Source: Lishizhenia sp.
GTDB lineage: Bacteria; Bacteroidota; Bacteroidia; Flavobacteriales_D; Crocinitomicaceae
DNA: 6,054 bases
Direction: 5' to 3'
Assembly: GCA_007117055.1 (NCBI GenBank)
Contig: SKHH01000177.1
Span: forward strand, 1 to 6,054
This document shows, piece after piece, positions 4,905 through 6,054 of this stretch. The notes below the pieces were generated by a model that did no database searches, was not told where the DNA came from, and saw nothing but the letters and a program-made list of their open reading frames with translations. Numbering within the stretch: position 1 is the stretch's first letter; each line of letters starts with the position of its first letter. The position numbers and the translations under genes are program-made.

Positions 4905-6054
4905 ATGACTTTAGACGCAAGAATTTTAGAAGAGAGTATCCGTACTAACAAACTACTAGAAAAAGCATTAGCTAGTGGTAATAGTTTCAATTTCGTATCA
5001 AACGGCCAACGAATTGGAGGGCGCAATGATATTGAAAGTGAAATGATGGGCTTCAATGAAGTGGTAGAGCGCGGTAGAAAAATGCTCGAAGGCGAATCTA
5101 AAAAGATTGATTCGTTTTTTAAAGGGGTAGGAAGAAGTTTACCTCTCATTAAAACGTTTGCCGATGCTCTTAAGAAAAATAATACAACACTGAATAAATC
5201 AATCCAAGACCAGAGTGAAAAATATAAACAGTCAGCCAGAGCAATGGACGGGTTTGTTAAGAGTGTTGGTGCAAACAATAAAAAGGTGAGTGATTTAAAC
5301 GTCGTTTTAGATAAGGCTGAAGACGCGGCTAAGAAATTGCAACAAAAAGTACAAAAACGTGCAGAGTCTGAACAAAAAGTTACGGAAATTGCCGCAGATG
5401 TACTTAAAAAAGAAATAAAAATAAAAAAAGATTTTAGTAATTTAGAGGTAGTTTACCGAGATATTTCGCGAGCTATGAAAAAGGCTAAAAAAGAGTATGA
5501 GAGTGCGGACAGGAAAGATGGTCGTGATGCCGCACAAAAGAAGCTCGACAAGCTTTCAGAGGCCATGTCACATTTACAAAATCTAAAAGACATCCCAGAA
5601 ACCTCTAAAGAGTTGCGAGAGGTGGCTAAGCAGATAGATTTGTCCAATATTAAAGATCAGGACTTAAAAGAAGTATTGGAAAAAATCAAAAAAGATTCAA
5701 CGGGTAATACACAAACAACAGTCGCAAGATTAAGTGATGTTTCAGAACGGCTTAAAGGGTTGAATACCGGACTGAAAGTAGCGGTAGGTACGCAAACGTC
5801 AAAAATGTATGACATCATTTCAAAAACGAATAGTACCATTGAAGAATTGGGTAGAGTTCTTGTGGCAGGCTTCGGGGAAGCTGCTACTAAACAGTTTAAC
5901 ATGGTACAGACCCGCCAAATGAGGGCCGGTGGGCAGTTCCAACAAATAATACCGGCTCTCACCATGGGTATGTCTGAAGCGGATCTACTCAGAACACAAG
6001 ACGAAAATCGCTTTTTGATTCGTAGAATGGCCTTAGCCGCAGGCAATGAAGAAG
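4905..6054 (+). CDS. Late-expressed coiled-coil protein, probable virion or tail-assembly protein (3' partial)
   Basis: The frame runs from ATG 4905-4907 without a stop to the window edge, giving 383 residues of a longer protein. It begins MTLDARILEESIRTNKLLEK. Residues about 85-265 are highly charged, rich in Lys, Glu, Ala and Gln, with coiled-coil character (for example AAKKLQQKVQKRAESEQKV, 141-159). A more apolar stretch follows at about 316-326 (GRVLVAGFGEA), then a region around AGGQFQQIIPALTMGMSEADL (341-361) that may open a folded domain. There is no signal peptide, no cysteine and no tryptophan. I do not recognise the family. A tape-measure-like or internal virion protein fits the late promoter, length and helical composition, but this is inference. 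The leader lacks a clear Shine-Dalgarno (only AT-rich sequence before the ATG). The opposite-strand frames across this region are shadows. Confidence 0.8.
   Translation, partial: MTLDARILEESIRTNKLLEKALASGNSFNFVSNGQRIGGRNDIESEMMGFNEVVERGRKMLEGESKKIDSFFKGVGRSLPLIKTFADALKKNNTTLNKSIQDQSEKYKQSARAMDGFVKSVGANNKKVSDLNVVLDKAEDAAKKLQQKVQKRAESEQKVTEIAADVLKKEIKIKKDFSNLEVVYRDISRAMKKAKKEYESADRKDGRDAAQKKLDKLSEAMSHLQNLKDIPETSKELREVAKQIDLSNIKDQDLKEVLEKIKKDSTGNTQTTVARLSDVSERLKGLNTGLKVAVGTQTSKMYDIISKTNSTIEELGRVLVAGFGEAATKQFNMVQTRQMRAGGQFQQIIPALTMGMSEADLLRTQDENRFLIRRMALAAGNEE

Noticed and set aside
4895..6046. Three minus-strand frames (4895-5278, 5453-5647, 5657-6046)
   Set aside because: They lie opposite one uninterrupted plus-strand frame behind a late promoter, have Ser/Leu/Phe-rich antisense-like composition, and lack start signals.

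Overview
The window looks like a piece of a T4-like (Straboviridae/Tevenvirinae-related or marine T4-like) myovirus genome, low in GC. The evidence is a compact minus-strand cluster encoding homologues of T4 gp55 (late sigma factor), gp47 and gp46 (the Mre11/Rad50-type recombination nuclease), in the same relative order and direction as in T4. A perfect T4-type late promoter box (TATAAATA) sits just outside it. The host is not identifiable. The promoter in front of gene 55 looks sigma70-like rather than Bacteroidetes-type, which weakly favours a proteobacterial host.

Left part (1-847, plus strand): the last 57 codons of an unidentified protein, then a small well-initiated reading frame (189-305), then a DUF285/BspA-like repeat protein. 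The repeat frame has no good start of its own and is open back to position 176. The small frame (ATG at 189, Shine-Dalgarno-like GAGG before it) would join it by a single -1 shift near an A5 run at 245-249, giving one protein of about 219 residues. Its first residues resemble a T4 capsid-targeting leader cut by the prohead protease. This left end is the least ordinary part of the window.

Centre (856-4830, minus strand): gene 55 is followed by gene 47 (11-nt overlap with the preferred start) and gene 46 (4-nt ATGA overlap), apparently one transcriptional unit read from a sigma70-like promoter at 4833-4861. Gp47 and gp46 should form the nuclease/ATPase complex that resects DNA ends for recombination-dependent replication. 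Gp55 should redirect host RNA polymerase to late promoters. The convergent ends of gene 46 and the repeat-protein gene share one perfect 9-bp hairpin that contains both stop codons.

Right part (4872-6054, plus strand): the late promoter box is followed by a long frame that starts at 4905 and is still open at the window edge (at least 383 codons). It encodes a lysine-rich, coiled-coil, cysteine- and tryptophan-free protein, which I take to be a late virion or assembly protein of unknown family. The 4831-4904 gap therefore holds back-to-back early and late promoters. No tRNA, rRNA, CRISPR array, insertion sequence or non-coding stretch above 300 bases was seen.
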